DNA of 64,000 nucleotides from NCBI GenBank assembly GCA_016937695.1, contig JAFGWC010000133.1:1-64000 (forward strand), read 5' to 3'. Under the pieces are notes generated by a model that was not told the DNA's origin, did not search any database, and saw only the letters and a list, made by a program, of their open reading frames with translations. Positions 31,372 through 42,452 of this stretch are shown piece by piece. Positions within the stretch are counted from its first letter, which is position 1. Each line of letters begins with the position of its first letter. Origin of the DNA: Bacteroidales bacterium. Its GTDB lineage: Bacteria; Bacteroidota; Bacteroidia; Bacteroidales; NBLH01. The position numbers were made by a program, and so were the translations under genes.

Positions 31372-32294
31372 AATGGCGAATTTGGTTCTTTCGACATTTC
31401 ATAATAAATTAATTTATCGGTAACTGCAGGAAAATTTTTGTGCATCCAAACAGCAATTTTACCCTGAATTCCAACAATAATATTCCTTTTCCTATTAACA
31501 GTAGCTTTTGATATTATTTTAGCCAGTTTTTCAGCAGTCATCATTTTAGCTTCATTTCTTGGAGTTTCTTTTTGCGATTCGCCTTTTTCATTTAAAGCAA
31601 CATTTCTAATATTTGAAGCAGTAAATCCGGGATGTACAAGCATTACATGCAATCCTCTTTTAAAATTTTCAATTCTGATGGTTTCTAAAAATCCATCCAT
31701 TGCAAATTTAGATGCAACATAAGCTGTTCTGCCTGGAAGTGGTGTTAATCCGGAAATTGATGAAATTCCGATTATACTCCCTTTTTGTTTTAAAATATGA
31801 GGAAGTGCATATTTTGTACAAAAAACAGTACCGTAAAAATTTGTATCCATAACATTCTGAATAACAAATAATTCCAAATCTGCAAAATTTGCTCGCATCG
31901 ATATTCCTGCATTGTTTATTAAAATATCAATTTTCCCAAATATGTCTAAAGTGCTATTAATTAGCTTTTTACAATCATCTTTTTTTGTAACATCAGTAAT
32001 AAAAAAAATTGATTTTCCACCATTTTCTCTTATCTGATTTTTAAGTTTAACAAGTTCTGCATAATTTCTAGCAGCAAGAACAACTTTTGCGCCTTTTTCT
32101 GCAAATTCAATTGCTAAAGCTCTACCAATTCCTGAAGATGCGCCTGTAATAATAACTACTTTATCCTTTAGTTTTCCATTATTTCCATTTATATCTTTTT
32201 CTACAATTCTATGATATAAAATATCAACAGGCTTTTTTAGAATTGTTTTTTCAAACAACTCTATACTCTTGAATAACTTAATATTAGCATTCAT
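31368..32294 (-). CDS. Short-chain dehydrogenase/reductase
   Basis: VIITGASSGIGRALAIEFAEKGAKVVLAAR, NNAG, YVASK. Confidence 0.92.
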   Translation of the reverse strand: MNANIKLFKSIELFEKTILKKPVDILYHRIVEKDINGNNGKLKDKVVIITGASSGIGRALAIEFAEKGAKVVLAARNYAELVKLKNQIRENGGKSIFFITDVTKKDDCKKLINSTLDIFGKIDILINNAGISMRANFADLELFVIQNVMDTNFYGTVFCTKYALPHILKQKGSIIGISSISGLTPLPGRTAYVASKFAMDGFLETIRIENFKRGLHVMLVHPGFTASNIRNVALNEKGESQKETPRNEAKMMTAEKLAKIISKATVNRKRNIIVGIQGKIAVWMHKNFPAVTDKLIYYEMSKEPNSPF

Positions 32295-32306
32295 CTCTTC
32301 TTTTTT

Positions 32307-33431
32307 TTATAGTTTTTTAATATAACATCGACTTTTTTTATGCTGTCTAAGCTCATAATCTGTCCACAATAATTTTACTTTATTATTTTCTTCCAATTCA
32401 CGGGTAGTCTCGATATATTTTATTCTATTTTTAACAAAAGTATTTCCTATTTTATTAAATATTAATGCATGAACTCCTTTATTCTGATATTCTTTTTTTA
32501 CTCCGATTAATAATAAATCTACAGTATCGTTATTTTTTAAAGCTTTTAATATTCTTAAAAAGCCAAAAGGAAATAATTTTCCATTTGACTTTTTTAAAGC
32601 TTTTGATAATGAAGGTATTGTAATTCCAAAAGCAACTAATTCGTTTTTTTCGTTTATAATAATCGAAATATAATCTGTACTTATAAAGCCTAAAAAATCA
32701 TTTTTTAAATTTTTAATTTGCTTTTTTGTAAGTTCGCTAAACCCATAAACCCCTGAATAAGAGTCGTTTAATAAATTAAAAAGCTCTTCAGAATATTTTA
32801 AAATATCTTTTTTATTTTTTAAATCAGCATTATGTAAATTATACCTTTCTTCAATAATTTTAGATGATTTTACAATTCTTTCAGGCACTTTATCAGGTAC
32901 TTTTATATTAAACTCAATCCAATCAACATCTTTCTCAAAACCGCAAGCTTTTATTTTTTCATCGTAATATTGATAATTATAATGCGCAAATGAAGTCGGA
33001 ATTTCATCAAATCCTTCAACTAAAACACCAGAAGCATCAAATGAAATAAAACCTAAAGGACCATGTAAATATTCCATTTTATTTTCTTCAGCCCAATTCT
33101 CAACTGTTTTTAATAACGCATCTGTAATCTCCTCATTATCAATAAAATCTATCCATCCAAATCTTGCATATTTTATATTGTGTTTTTCATTATATTTATT
33201 GTTTATAATTCCTGCAATACGACCAACTATTTCATTGTTTTTATAAGCTAGCCAATACTTTGCGCTGCAATATTCAAATGCCGGATTATTTTCTGATGTT
33301 AATGTTTTTAATTCAGATTTAAATAAAGCCGGAATATAAAATTCATTATTTTTATAAAGCTTATTTGGAAATTTAATAAAGCTTTTTAATTCATTTTTAC
33401 TATTAACTTCTATAATTTTAATCTCGCTCAT
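32307..33431 (-). CDS. GNAT-like acetyltransferase family protein
   Basis: FIKFPNKLYKNNEFYIPALFKSEL...ENKMEYLHGPLGFISFDASGVLVEGFDE. Confidence 0.65.
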   Translation of the reverse strand: MSEIKIIEVNSKNELKSFIKFPNKLYKNNEFYIPALFKSELKTLTSENNPAFEYCSAKYWLAYKNNEIVGRIAGIINNKYNEKHNIKYARFGWIDFIDNEEITDALLKTVENWAEENKMEYLHGPLGFISFDASGVLVEGFDEIPTSFAHYNYQYYDEKIKACGFEKDVDWIEFNIKVPDKVPERIVKSSKIIEERYNLHNADLKNKKDILKYSEELFNLLNDSYSGVYGFSELTKKQIKNLKNDFLGFISTDYISIIINEKNELVAFGITIPSLSKALKKSNGKLFPFGFLRILKALKNNDTVDLLLIGVKKEYQNKGVHALIFNKIGNTFVKNRIKYIETTRELEENNKVKLLWTDYELRQHKKSRCYIKKL

Positions 33432-33443
33432 TAAATCAAAAAT

Positions 33444-34043
33444 TTATCTTTTTTCAATTCCTCTGTTTATTATATTTATTAATTCTTCATGCCTTTTTAT
33501 TAATTCATCGGTTTTATTGTTAATTAAAAAAGGCAATTCAAAACCTTTTAATGCAGATAAAATAACATTTGATGTTAAAAAAATATCATTCAATTCAAAC
33601 TCGCTATTTTCAACTCCATTCTTTAAAATTTTATTAATTAACAAAATTTCTTCATTATTATATTTCTGTCTTATTTTAACAATAAAATCAATATAGCTTA
33701 AATGTTCATTCTTTAAAGCATCATAGTAATTGCTTAATTTACTGACAGTTACCATTCTAACTTTGGCGTAATTCATCAGTTTTTCTTTAGCAGTTTTACT
33801 AGTTTCTATTGCTTTTAACAATTCACTTTTCAATGTTTGAAACTCTTTTTCAACAACTAATTCAAATAAATCTTCTTTACTTTTAAAATGATAATAAATA
33901 GAACCTTTAGCTTTATGTGCCATTCTAGCAATTTCATCAACAGTAGTTTTATGAAATCCAAAACGACTGAAAATATTAGTCGCTACATTTAAAATTCTAT
34001 CTCTTGTTTCTTCTATTTTTGTCATTCCTGTGTTTTTGACCAA
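33444..34043 (-). CDS. TetR/AcrR-family regulator
   Basis: RDRILNVATNIFSRFGFHKTTVDEIARMAHKAKGSIYYHFKSKEDLF. Confidence 0.92.
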   Translation of the reverse strand: MVKNTGMTKIEETRDRILNVATNIFSRFGFHKTTVDEIARMAHKAKGSIYYHFKSKEDLFELVVEKEFQTLKSELLKAIETSKTAKEKLMNYAKVRMVTVSKLSNYYDALKNEHLSYIDFIVKIRQKYNNEEILLINKILKNGVENSEFELNDIFLTSNVILSALKGFELPFLINNKTDELIKRHEELINIINRGIEKR

Positions 34044-34206
34044 ATTCGTTTATTAGTACAAAAATACAAAATTTCAATGTTTTTTCAAAAAAGTCATTTA
34101 AACTTTTACTTATATTACAACTAAAAAGTACTCCTTCTAATAAATAAAAAATTAATATATTCGTAAATTAAAATTCGGTAACATTTTATTAATTAAATCT
34201 AAAATT

Positions 34207-37200
34207 ATGACAATAAAAAAATCATTATTTTTATTAGCCGTAATAGTTATTGGTATAAATTTAACTGTTTCGGCTCAGGAAGAAGCAAGACTTCTACGTT
34301 TTCCGGCAATTTACGATAATCAAATCGTTTTCACTTATGCTGGAGATTTATACACCGTACAATCTACAGGCGGAACTGCTCGTAAACTAACCAATCATAT
34401 TGGATATGAGATGTTTGCACGCTTTTCGCCTGATGGAAAAACAGTCGCTTTTACAGCACAATACGATGGAAATACAGAAGTTTATACAATGAATTCGCAA
34501 GGCGGTATTCCAAAAAGAGTAACGTACACTGCAACACTTGGCAGAGATGACGTTGCAGACAGAATGGGACCAAATAATATTGTATTTGGTTGGATGAACG
34601 ATAATCAAAATATTATTTTTAGAAGCCGAAAAAAATCATACAACAGTTTTAACGGCTCATTATTTAAAGTAAACATTGACGGCAGCTTGCCCGAAGAACT
34701 CCCATTTCCAAGAGCTGGATTTTGCTCTTTCTCACCTGATAATCAGCAATTAGCCTTTAACCGGATTTTCAGAGAATTTAGAACATGGAAAAGATATCGT
34801 GGCGGAATGGCTGATGATGTGTGGATTTTTGATTTTAACACTAAAAAAACAATAAACATCACTGATAATCCGGCTCAGGATATTATTCCTATGTGGTTTG
34901 GAAATAAAATCTATTTCTTATCAGACAGAGGCGAATTTAAAAGAATGAACCTTTATTCTTATGATTTGCAAACAAAAGAAACAAAAAAGATAACTGAATA
35001 TAAAGATTTTGATATAAAATTCCCGTCATTAGGAAATAAAGCAATCGTTTATGAAAATGGCGGCTTCATCTATAAAATGGATTTAAATACAGAAACATCA
35101 GAAAAAGTAAAAATAACAATTCAGGAAGATTTTGTTTCCGGCAGAAGCGAATACAAAGATGTTAGCTCTGATATAAGCAATTTTGAAATTTCGCCAGATG
35201 GAAATCGCGCATTATTTGGCGCTCATGGCGATATTTTTACTGTTCCTGCCAAATATGGAGAAATACGTAACATAACTAAAACTTCAGCAGTTCACGAACG
35301 GAACTCAAAATGGTCGCCAAATGGAAAATGGATTTCTTTTATTGCAGATAACTCTGGCGAAGAAGAAATTTATATTCAAGCTCAAGATGGAAGTTCAGCA
35401 CCAATAAAACTCAGCTCAAACGGAAAAGGATATAAATATCAGCCATTTTGGTCGCCTGATAGTAAAAAAATATTATGGGCTGACAGCGAACATAAATTAA
35501 AATATATTGATATAGATACAAAAAATACCGTTGAAATTGATTATGACCCAAATTTTGCAATTCGCTCATATAGTTGGTCGCCTGATAATAAGTGGGTTAC
35601 GTATACAAAATCAAGCGAAAACAGATTTGGACAAATATTTATTTATTCTTTAGATCAAAAAAAATCGTTCCCTATTACTGATAATTGGTATAATTCAGGT
35701 GAATCAATATTTAGCGACAATGGAAAATATCTCTTTTTCACTTCAGACAGAGAATATAATGTTGACTTCAGTCAGGTTGAGTTTGATATTGCTTATAATG
35801 ACATGAGTAACATATACTTTGTTACTTTATCTAAAGAAACAAAATCTCTTTTTGAACCATTAAGTGATGAGGTTGAAATAAATAAAAAAGAAGAAAAAGC
35901 TGATGATAAAAATCAAAAAAAAGATAAAAAATCAGTTGTTTCAACAACAGATATTAAAATAGACACAGATGGAATTCAAAACAGAATTGGCAAATTACCT
36001 CTTCCCGGTTCACGCTATTTCAATTTATCTTCAGTTGAATCAAAACTTTTTTACGCTCAATTTGGAAACAAAGACGATAAACCGATATACTCATTTTACG
36101 ATTTTGAAAGCAGAAAATCAACAAAACTTGGAAAAATAAATGGTTATGAAATTTCTGCTGACAAGAAAAAAATGTTAGTTTCTCAAAACGGATCTTATGC
36201 TATTATTAATTTACCAGCTTCAGAAATAGAAATAAAAGAAAAATTAAATTTAGATGGAATGCAAATTTATGTTAACAAAAAGGAAGAGTGGAAACAAATT
36301 TATAATGAGGCTTGGCGTCAAATGCGTGAGTTTTTCTTTGATCCAAATATGCATGGAGTTGATTGGTTAGCATTAAAAAATAATTATGAACCATTAGTTA
36401 AATATGTAAATCATAGAAATGACCTTACATATATTATTGGCGAATTAATTTCTGAATTAAATGTTGGTCATGCATATGTTAGCGGAGGCGACAGATTAAT
36501 GCCCAAACAAGTAAATATGGGATTACTTGGTGCTGAAATAGAAAAAGATAAGGTTTCCGGATATTTTAAAATTACTAAAATATTAAAAGGACAAAACTGG
36601 GATAAAAGTTTAAAATCACCACTAACAGAAATTGGAGTTAATGCAAATGTGGGCGATTTTATTCTTGAAATCAACGGAAAATCAACAAAAGAAATGCCTA
36701 ATTTATATTCATCTCTAATAAATACAGCAGGTAAACAAATAAAACTAAGCCTTAATTCAAAACCTATTGAGCAAAATAAAAGAGAAGTTACAGTAATTCC
36801 TATTTCTGATGAATCACAACTATATTATTTACAGTGGGTTACTGATAATATTGAAAAAGTTAATAAAGCAACCAATGGTAAAGTTGGATATATCCATATC
36901 CCAGATATGGGAATTGAAGGTTTAAATGAATTTGTAAAATACTATTATCCTCAATTATCAAAGAAAGCTTTAATTATAGATGTTAGAGGAAATGGCGGCG
37001 GTTTTGTTTCTCCTTTAATTATTGAGCGCCTAAGACGTATTGCAGTTCAAATTAATATCTCAAGAAATGGCACTCCCGAATTTAACAGAGACGGCTCAAT
37101 GAATGGACCATTAGTTATGCTTGCTGATGAATTTTCTGCCTCTGATGGCGATATTGTTACTTATAGGTTCAAAAAACAAAAACTCGGAAAAGTAGTTGGC

Positions 37201-37482
37201 AAACGCACTTGGGGTGGTGTTGTTGGTTATGGCGGATTTCTACCTTTAGTTGATGGTGGAGTTCTTATAAAACCTGAACACTCTCGCTACGATCTTGAAG
37301 GCAAAGAATGGATTATGGAAGGCAAAGGCGTTGAACCTGATATTTTTGTTGATAATGACCCTTATTTAGAATATACTGGAATTGATCAACAACTTAATAA
37401 GTCTATTGAAGTAATTTTGGATGAATTAAAAACAAAAGAGAAATCAATTCCAAATCCGCCTCAATATCCAGATAAAAAATAA
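34207..37482 (+). CDS. Tricorn-type S41 peptidase with beta-propeller repeats and PDZ
   Basis: WD40-like SPDGKTVAFTAQYDGNTEVY; ALIIDVRGNGGGFVSPLIIERL; signal peptide. Confidence 0.92.
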   Translation: MTIKKSLFLLAVIVIGINLTVSAQEEARLLRFPAIYDNQIVFTYAGDLYTVQSTGGTARKLTNHIGYEMFARFSPDGKTVAFTAQYDGNTEVYTMNSQGGIPKRVTYTATLGRDDVADRMGPNNIVFGWMNDNQNIIFRSRKKSYNSFNGSLFKVNIDGSLPEELPFPRAGFCSFSPDNQQLAFNRIFREFRTWKRYRGGMADDVWIFDFNTKKTINITDNPAQDIIPMWFGNKIYFLSDRGEFKRMNLYSYDLQTKETKKITEYKDFDIKFPSLGNKAIVYENGGFIYKMDLNTETSEKVKITIQEDFVSGRSEYKDVSSDISNFEISPDGNRALFGAHGDIFTVPAKYGEIRNITKTSAVHERNSKWSPNGKWISFIADNSGEEEIYIQAQDGSSAPIKLSSNGKGYKYQPFWSPDSKKILWADSEHKLKYIDIDTKNTVEIDYDPNFAIRSYSWSPDNKWVTYTKSSENRFGQIFIYSLDQKKSFPITDNWYNSGESIFSDNGKYLFFTSDREYNVDFSQVEFDIAYNDMSNIYFVTLSKETKSLFEPLSDEVEINKKEEKADDKNQKKDKKSVVSTTDIKIDTDGIQNRIGKLPLPGSRYFNLSSVESKLFYAQFGNKDDKPIYSFYDFESRKSTKLGKINGYEISADKKKMLVSQNGSYAIINLPASEIEIKEKLNLDGMQIYVNKKEEWKQIYNEAWRQMREFFFDPNMHGVDWLALKNNYEPLVKYVNHRNDLTYIIGELISELNVGHAYVSGGDRLMPKQVNMGLLGAEIEKDKVSGYFKITKILKGQNWDKSLKSPLTEIGVNANVGDFILEINGKSTKEMPNLYSSLINTAGKQIKLSLNSKPIEQNKREVTVIPISDESQLYYLQWVTDNIEKVNKATNGKVGYIHIPDMGIEGLNEFVKYYYPQLSKKALIIDVRGNGGGFVSPLIIERLRRIAVQINISRNGTPEFNRDGSMNGPLVMLADEFSASDGDIVTYRFKKQKLGKVVGKRTWGGVVGYGGFLPLVDGGVLIKPEHSRYDLEGKEWIMEGKGVEPDIFVDNDPYLEYTGIDQQLNKSIEVILDELKTKEKSIPNPPQYPDKK

Positions 37483-37513
37483 ATTGTTAAATAAATATTT
37501 TGATATTTATAAA

Positions 37514-37550
37514 ATACGAGTTGCTGTCTGATTATTTCAGCAACTCGTAT
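37514..37550 (+). terminator. Strong hairpin downstream of tricorn protease gene
   Basis: ATACGAGTTGCTG...CAGCAACTCGTAT 13-bp perfect stem; weak T tract. Confidence 0.6.
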
Positions 37551-37807
37551 CTTCTAATCATACATTTACACCATTTTCCTTCAATAAAATTATCTAAACT
37601 AATATAAAAATCTATTTATTTTAATATGTAAATTTATGTTTTTAAAAACATTTGCAACTTTATAATTATTCTAAATAAAACTATATATTACTGATATACT
37701 GATATTTGTAAATTTAATTCTAAACAATATTTCATAACTAATTTTCTGGATATAATTAACTATTTTATTACAAAAAAAGATTATCTAAATTTGACTTTAT
37801 CAAAAAA

Positions 37808-37823
37808 AGTGACATTTATCAAA
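37808..37823. promoter_or_regulatory. Putative CRP/FNR-family site upstream of psr operon
   Basis: AGTGA-CATTTA-TCAAA resembles TGTGA-N6-TCACA. Confidence 0.35.
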
Positions 37824-37903
37824 TTTGACGGTGTTATAAATCAGGATTTCGATTTTTCTAAGACATCATATTTATTAAAAAAAGCTTGCAAAAATTATAG
37901 TTT

Positions 37904-40135
37904 ATGAAAACTACAAGAAGAGATTTCATTAAAATTTCATCTATCGGCGCAGGAACAATTGCAGTTGGAACACCGGTTCTGAATTTTATCACAAGCAATT
38001 CAGATAGCCAAAATTCAACTGATGATTCTACATCTAAAAGATATCCTACTTATTGTGAAATATGTTTTTGGCAATGTGCAGGATGGACTTATACAAATAA
38101 AGCAGGGGCGATTTGGAAAATTACTGGAAACAAAGACGACCTTCACTCAAACGGAAGATTTTGTCCTAGAGGTACTGGTGGCGTTGGGATGTATAACGAT
38201 CCTGACAGACTAAAAACTCCTTTAATTCGTGTTACTGAAAACGGAAAACAAGTTTTTAAAGAAGCAAGTTGGGAAGAAGCTTTAGATTTAATTTCAGATA
38301 AATTAAAAACAATAGGCGAAAAATTTGGTCATGAATGTGTTGCTTTATTTTCCCACGGATCTGGCGGAAAATATTTTGGTAATGTTGTTAAAGCATTTGG
38401 GTCCAATAGTATTTCTGCACCATCATATGCTCAATGTAGAGGCCCAAGAGAAGTTGCTTTTATTGCTACTTACGGTCAAGGAATTGGTTCGCCTGAACCT
38501 ACTGATATAGAGAACACTAAATGCCTTGTTCTTATTGGTTCTCATATTGGTGAAAACATGCATAATGGCCAAGTTCAAGAATTATCTAAACTTGTAGATA
38601 AGAAAGGAACAATTATAACTGTTGATCCTAGATTTTCAACTGTAGCAAGTAAATCAAAATTTTGGCTTCCTATAAAACCTGCTACAGACATTGCACTAAT
38701 TCTTGCTTGGATTAATGTTATTATTAATGAAGAGCTATATGATAAAAAATATGTTGAAAAATATACTTATGGATTTGAACAATTAAAAGCTCACGTTCAA
38801 AAGCACACTCCTGAATGGGCATACGGAATAACAACAATTGAACCACATATAATTAGAGAAACTGCTAGAGAAATGGCTGCTGCATCTCCATCTGTTATAA
38901 TTCATCCAGGAAGGCATGTTACATGGTATGGCGATGATACACAGAGACTTAGAACCGTTGCCATTCTTAATGCAATTTTGGGTTCATGGGGTCGCAGAGG
39001 AGGTTTTTATTTTCCTGAAGGCATACATTTGCCTGATATGAGTATACCTAATTTCCCAAAACCTAAAAAAACATGGAAAGATGCTCATCCTGGTAAATTT
39101 GTACTTGCTGATTTAGCATTAGCTTCTGGTATTTGTGATGCTACAGTTCCCGGACATGACAAAAGCTGCAACTATAAAGCTTGGATTGTTAACGGAACAA
39201 ACTTAATTTCTACTTTACCGAATCAAAAAAACACATTAGCTGCTATAGAGGCACTTGAGCTTATGGTTGTTATTGATACAATGCCTGCCGAAATAACCGG
39301 ATATGCTGATGTTGTTCTTCCGGAATGCACATATTTAGAAAGATATGATTTATTAAGAACCTCTAAACATAAAGCTCCATCAATAGCATTAAGAATGCCT
39401 GCAGCAGAACCAAAATTTAATTCAAAACCTGCTTGGTGGATTGCAAAAGAATTAGCAAACAGATTAGGTTTAGGAGAATATTTCCCATATAACGATATAA
39501 CCGAGCTTTTAGACTGGCAACTTAAAAAAGTTGGAAGCTCTTTAGAGGAAATGAAAAAAATTGGCGTTAAAAAATTAGATAGAGAATTTGACGACATGTA
39601 TCTGATTGAAGGAGAGGAGTTTGAATTTAATACTAATACAGGAAAAATTGAACTTTATTCTACTTCACTTGAAGCCGAAGGTTTTGATCCTTTGCCTAAT
39701 TATACATCTCATCCTCAACCTGAACAAGGATTTTATCGACTAAATTATGGAAGAGCACCAATGCATACTTTTACAAGAACTTCTAATAATCCAAATTTAA
39801 CAGATTTAATGAGTGAAAACAGCCTTTGGGTAAACCCGAAAGTAGCTAAAGAATGGGATCTTAAAAACGGGCAGAAAGTGTGGTTGAAAAATCAGGATGA
39901 AGTAATCTCTTCTTTCCCTATAAAAGTTAGAGTTACAGAAAGAATTAGATGGGATTCTGTATTTATGGCTCACGGATTTGGACAAAAAGATAAAAGATTA
40001 AGCAAAGCATATGGAAGAGGCGTAAGCGATTCAGAACTTATAACTCATGTAGATTACGATCCAATAATGGGCGGTACTGGAATGAGATCAAACTTTGTAA
40101 CTTTTTTAACAGAAAATCCACATGATAATGTTTAA
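37904..40135 (+). CDS. Molybdopterin oxidoreductase, polysulfide/thiosulfate reductase catalytic subunit type (Tat substrate)
   Basis: TTRRDFIK Tat motif; YCEICFWQCAGWTYTNKAGAIWKITGNKDDLHSNGRFCPRGTGG Fe-S motif; SYAQCRGP. Confidence 0.88.
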   Translation: MKTTRRDFIKISSIGAGTIAVGTPVLNFITSNSDSQNSTDDSTSKRYPTYCEICFWQCAGWTYTNKAGAIWKITGNKDDLHSNGRFCPRGTGGVGMYNDPDRLKTPLIRVTENGKQVFKEASWEEALDLISDKLKTIGEKFGHECVALFSHGSGGKYFGNVVKAFGSNSISAPSYAQCRGPREVAFIATYGQGIGSPEPTDIENTKCLVLIGSHIGENMHNGQVQELSKLVDKKGTIITVDPRFSTVASKSKFWLPIKPATDIALILAWINVIINEELYDKKYVEKYTYGFEQLKAHVQKHTPEWAYGITTIEPHIIRETAREMAAASPSVIIHPGRHVTWYGDDTQRLRTVAILNAILGSWGRRGGFYFPEGIHLPDMSIPNFPKPKKTWKDAHPGKFVLADLALASGICDATVPGHDKSCNYKAWIVNGTNLISTLPNQKNTLAAIEALELMVVIDTMPAEITGYADVVLPECTYLERYDLLRTSKHKAPSIALRMPAAEPKFNSKPAWWIAKELANRLGLGEYFPYNDITELLDWQLKKVGSSLEEMKKIGVKKLDREFDDMYLIEGEEFEFNTNTGKIELYSTSLEAEGFDPLPNYTSHPQPEQGFYRLNYGRAPMHTFTRTSNNPNLTDLMSENSLWVNPKVAKEWDLKNGQKVWLKNQDEVISSFPIKVRVTERIRWDSVFMAHGFGQKDKRLSKAYGRGVSDSELITHVDYDPIMGGTGMRSNFVTFLTENPHDNV

Positions 40136-40204
40136 TAAACTGATATTTAATAAGTTAAAATACATAAAATCCTGTTTAAATCAGGTTAAAAAGGAGGTTT
40201 TAGC

Positions 40205-40738
40205 ATGAGATATGGAATGGCTATAGATACAAAAAAGTGTGTTGGCTGTAGTGATTGTGTTGTTGCATGTCAAACAGAAAATAATATCGAACATGGTTAT
40301 GCAAGAGATTGGATTACTGAAACTATAGAAGGAATATATCCTTCCATGGAACTAGAATTCAGATCAGAAAGGTGTAACCATTGCGAAAATACACCTTGTG
40401 TAAGAACTTGTCCTACTGGAGCAAGTCATATTATCGAAGGAGGAATAGTAAAAGTAACCCATAGCGAGTGTATTGGCTGTGGCGCATGTATAGAATCATG
40501 TCCTTATGATGCTAGATATTTTCATACCGAAGGCTGGGTTGACAAATGTACTTTTTGTGATCATAGAGTTGCAAATGGCCAGGATCCAGCATGTGTGTCG
40601 GTTTGTCCTACTTACTGCATGTATTTTGGCGACTTAGACGATAAAAACAGTCAAGTATCAAAAATAATAGCAACAAGAAAATGGAAAGTTTTGGCTCCTG
40701 AAGCAGGCACAAAACCTCAAATATTTTATTTAACATAA
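40205..40738 (+). CDS. 4Fe-4S electron-transfer subunit (PsrB-like)
   Basis: IDTKKCVGCSDCVVACQTEN...CNHCENTPCVRTCPTGA...CIGCGACIESCPYDAR. Confidence 0.92.
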   Translation: MRYGMAIDTKKCVGCSDCVVACQTENNIEHGYARDWITETIEGIYPSMELEFRSERCNHCENTPCVRTCPTGASHIIEGGIVKVTHSECIGCGACIESCPYDARYFHTEGWVDKCTFCDHRVANGQDPACVSVCPTYCMYFGDLDDKNSQVSKIIATRKWKVLAPEAGTKPQIFYLT

Positions 40739-40809
40739 TTTGAGATAATACTGTTAATAGCTTAAATATTAGTCTATTGTGAAAAATTGTCTATAAAAAA
40801 ATTAAACAA

Positions 40810-41826
40810 ATGAAAGAAGAATTAATTGTAAGTGGTAGAATGAACCTCAATATAGATCCTGTGCTTCATGTATGGCACTGGCAAATACCATTATATCTTT
40901 TTCTTGGCGGATTAGCAGCTGGTGTATTATTTTTTGCAGCTTTATATTTTATTAGAAACGAAAGTGAAAAATATCAAACAGCAGTAAAAATTGCTCCTAT
41001 TATTGCTCCTATTGCAATAGTTTTAGGTTTAATTGCCTTATTGTTAGATCTTAAGCATAAATTATACTTTTGGCAACTTTATACAACTATAAGATTAGAT
41101 TCACCAATGTCTTGGGGTGCTTGGGTTTTAATGTTAATTACACCGCTTTCAATAATTTGGGTTGCAACCTATTTAAAAGAAATTTTTCCTAAAATAGAAC
41201 TTAAAAAAGGATTTTTTGGCAAACTATTCAGCTTCGTTTTTAAACACGATGATAATGAGAAGGTTAATTGGGATTGGAAATACAAATGGATTAGCGATTT
41301 TGAAAAATTAATGATTAATAACCGAAAAACATTAGCTTGGTTACTTTTAATATCGTCAGTAATTCTAGGTGTATATACAGGTATTTTATTATCAGCATTT
41401 AATGCCAGACCATTATGGAATAATGCAATTTTAGGCCCGCTATTTTTAGTTTCAGGCCTTTCTACTGGTGCTGCAAGTATAATGTGGTTATCTAAAAATC
41501 ATGAAGAACAAAAACTATTTAGTAAAATAGATATATTACTAATTGTTATAGAATTATTCTTCATTACTCATTTATTTATGGGATTTCTTGCAGGACCTGA
41601 AGTTCAGATTGAAGCTGCAAAATTATTTTTTGGAGGAGAATTTACAATCTACTTTGGTTTATTTGTAGTAATATTAGGCTTAATTATGCCTGCTATATTT
41701 GAAGTTTTAGAGCTTAATGGATATAGAGTTCATGTTGCTATACCAGCTTTGCTAATTCTTTTTGGCGGACTTTTATTCCGCTTTGTAATGGTAGAAGCAG
41801 GACAAATTACAAGATATTTATATTAA
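40810..41826 (+). CDS. NrfD/PsrC-like membrane anchor
   Basis: Polytopic; VWHWQIPLYLFLGGLAAGVLFF. Confidence 0.88.
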   Translation: MKEELIVSGRMNLNIDPVLHVWHWQIPLYLFLGGLAAGVLFFAALYFIRNESEKYQTAVKIAPIIAPIAIVLGLIALLLDLKHKLYFWQLYTTIRLDSPMSWGAWVLMLITPLSIIWVATYLKEIFPKIELKKGFFGKLFSFVFKHDDNEKVNWDWKYKWISDFEKLMINNRKTLAWLLLISSVILGVYTGILLSAFNARPLWNNAILGPLFLVSGLSTGAASIMWLSKNHEEQKLFSKIDILLIVIELFFITHLFMGFLAGPEVQIEAAKLFFGGEFTIYFGLFVVILGLIMPAIFEVLELNGYRVHVAIPALLILFGGLLFRFVMVEAGQITRYLY

Positions 41827-41909
41827 GCTTATTACAGTAATATAAATTTAACGTTTTATCAATATATTGCTGAAAATCAGGATATTACAAAATTATTAAT
41901 AATAAAAAA

Positions 41910-42434
41910 ATGAACAATACTCGAGAAGTTAAAAAATATATGAACCCATATTTAGCGGGTTTTATTTTGGGATTGTCTTTATTGGCTGCACTTTATTTTA
42001 CTGGAAGAGGTTTAGGTGCTAGTGGTGCAGTTAAAAGTACAGTTACTACTGTAGTAAATTCAATTGCTCCAGAGCATGCACAAAATTCTCACTTTTATAG
42101 CAAATATATTGAGGGAGGAAAAAATCCGATGAGTGCATGGTTAGTTTTTGAAATACTTGGTGTAATATTCGGTGGTTTAATTTCAGGAGCTATTTCCGGC
42201 AGATTGAAATTTAAAATTGAACATTCTCCAAAAATAAGCGCAAAAACAAGAATTATTGTTGCTGTAATCGGAGGTTTCTTTGTCGGAATTGGCGCATCTT
42301 TAGGAAGAGGTTGTGCAAGTGGAGCTGCAATGAGCGGAATGGCTGTTCTTTCTACAGCCGGATTTATCTCATTTATAGCAATTTTTGGGACTGCATTTTT
42401 ATTTGCATACTTCTTTAGAAAACTTTGGATTTAA
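41910..42434 (+). CDS. YeeE/YedE-family transporter half (N-type)
   Basis: ASLGRGCASGAAMSGMAVLS. Confidence 0.85.
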   Translation: MNNTREVKKYMNPYLAGFILGLSLLAALYFTGRGLGASGAVKSTVTTVVNSIAPEHAQNSHFYSKYIEGGKNPMSAWLVFEILGVIFGGLISGAISGRLKFKIEHSPKISAKTRIIVAVIGGFFVGIGASLGRGCASGAAMSGMAVLSTAGFISFIAIFGTAFLFAYFFRKLWI

Positions 42435-42452
42435 AATTTTATAAAAAAAAAT

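Noticed and set aside
39223-39597. 124-aa minus ORF
   Set aside because: Antisense to the molybdopterin oxidoreductase gene
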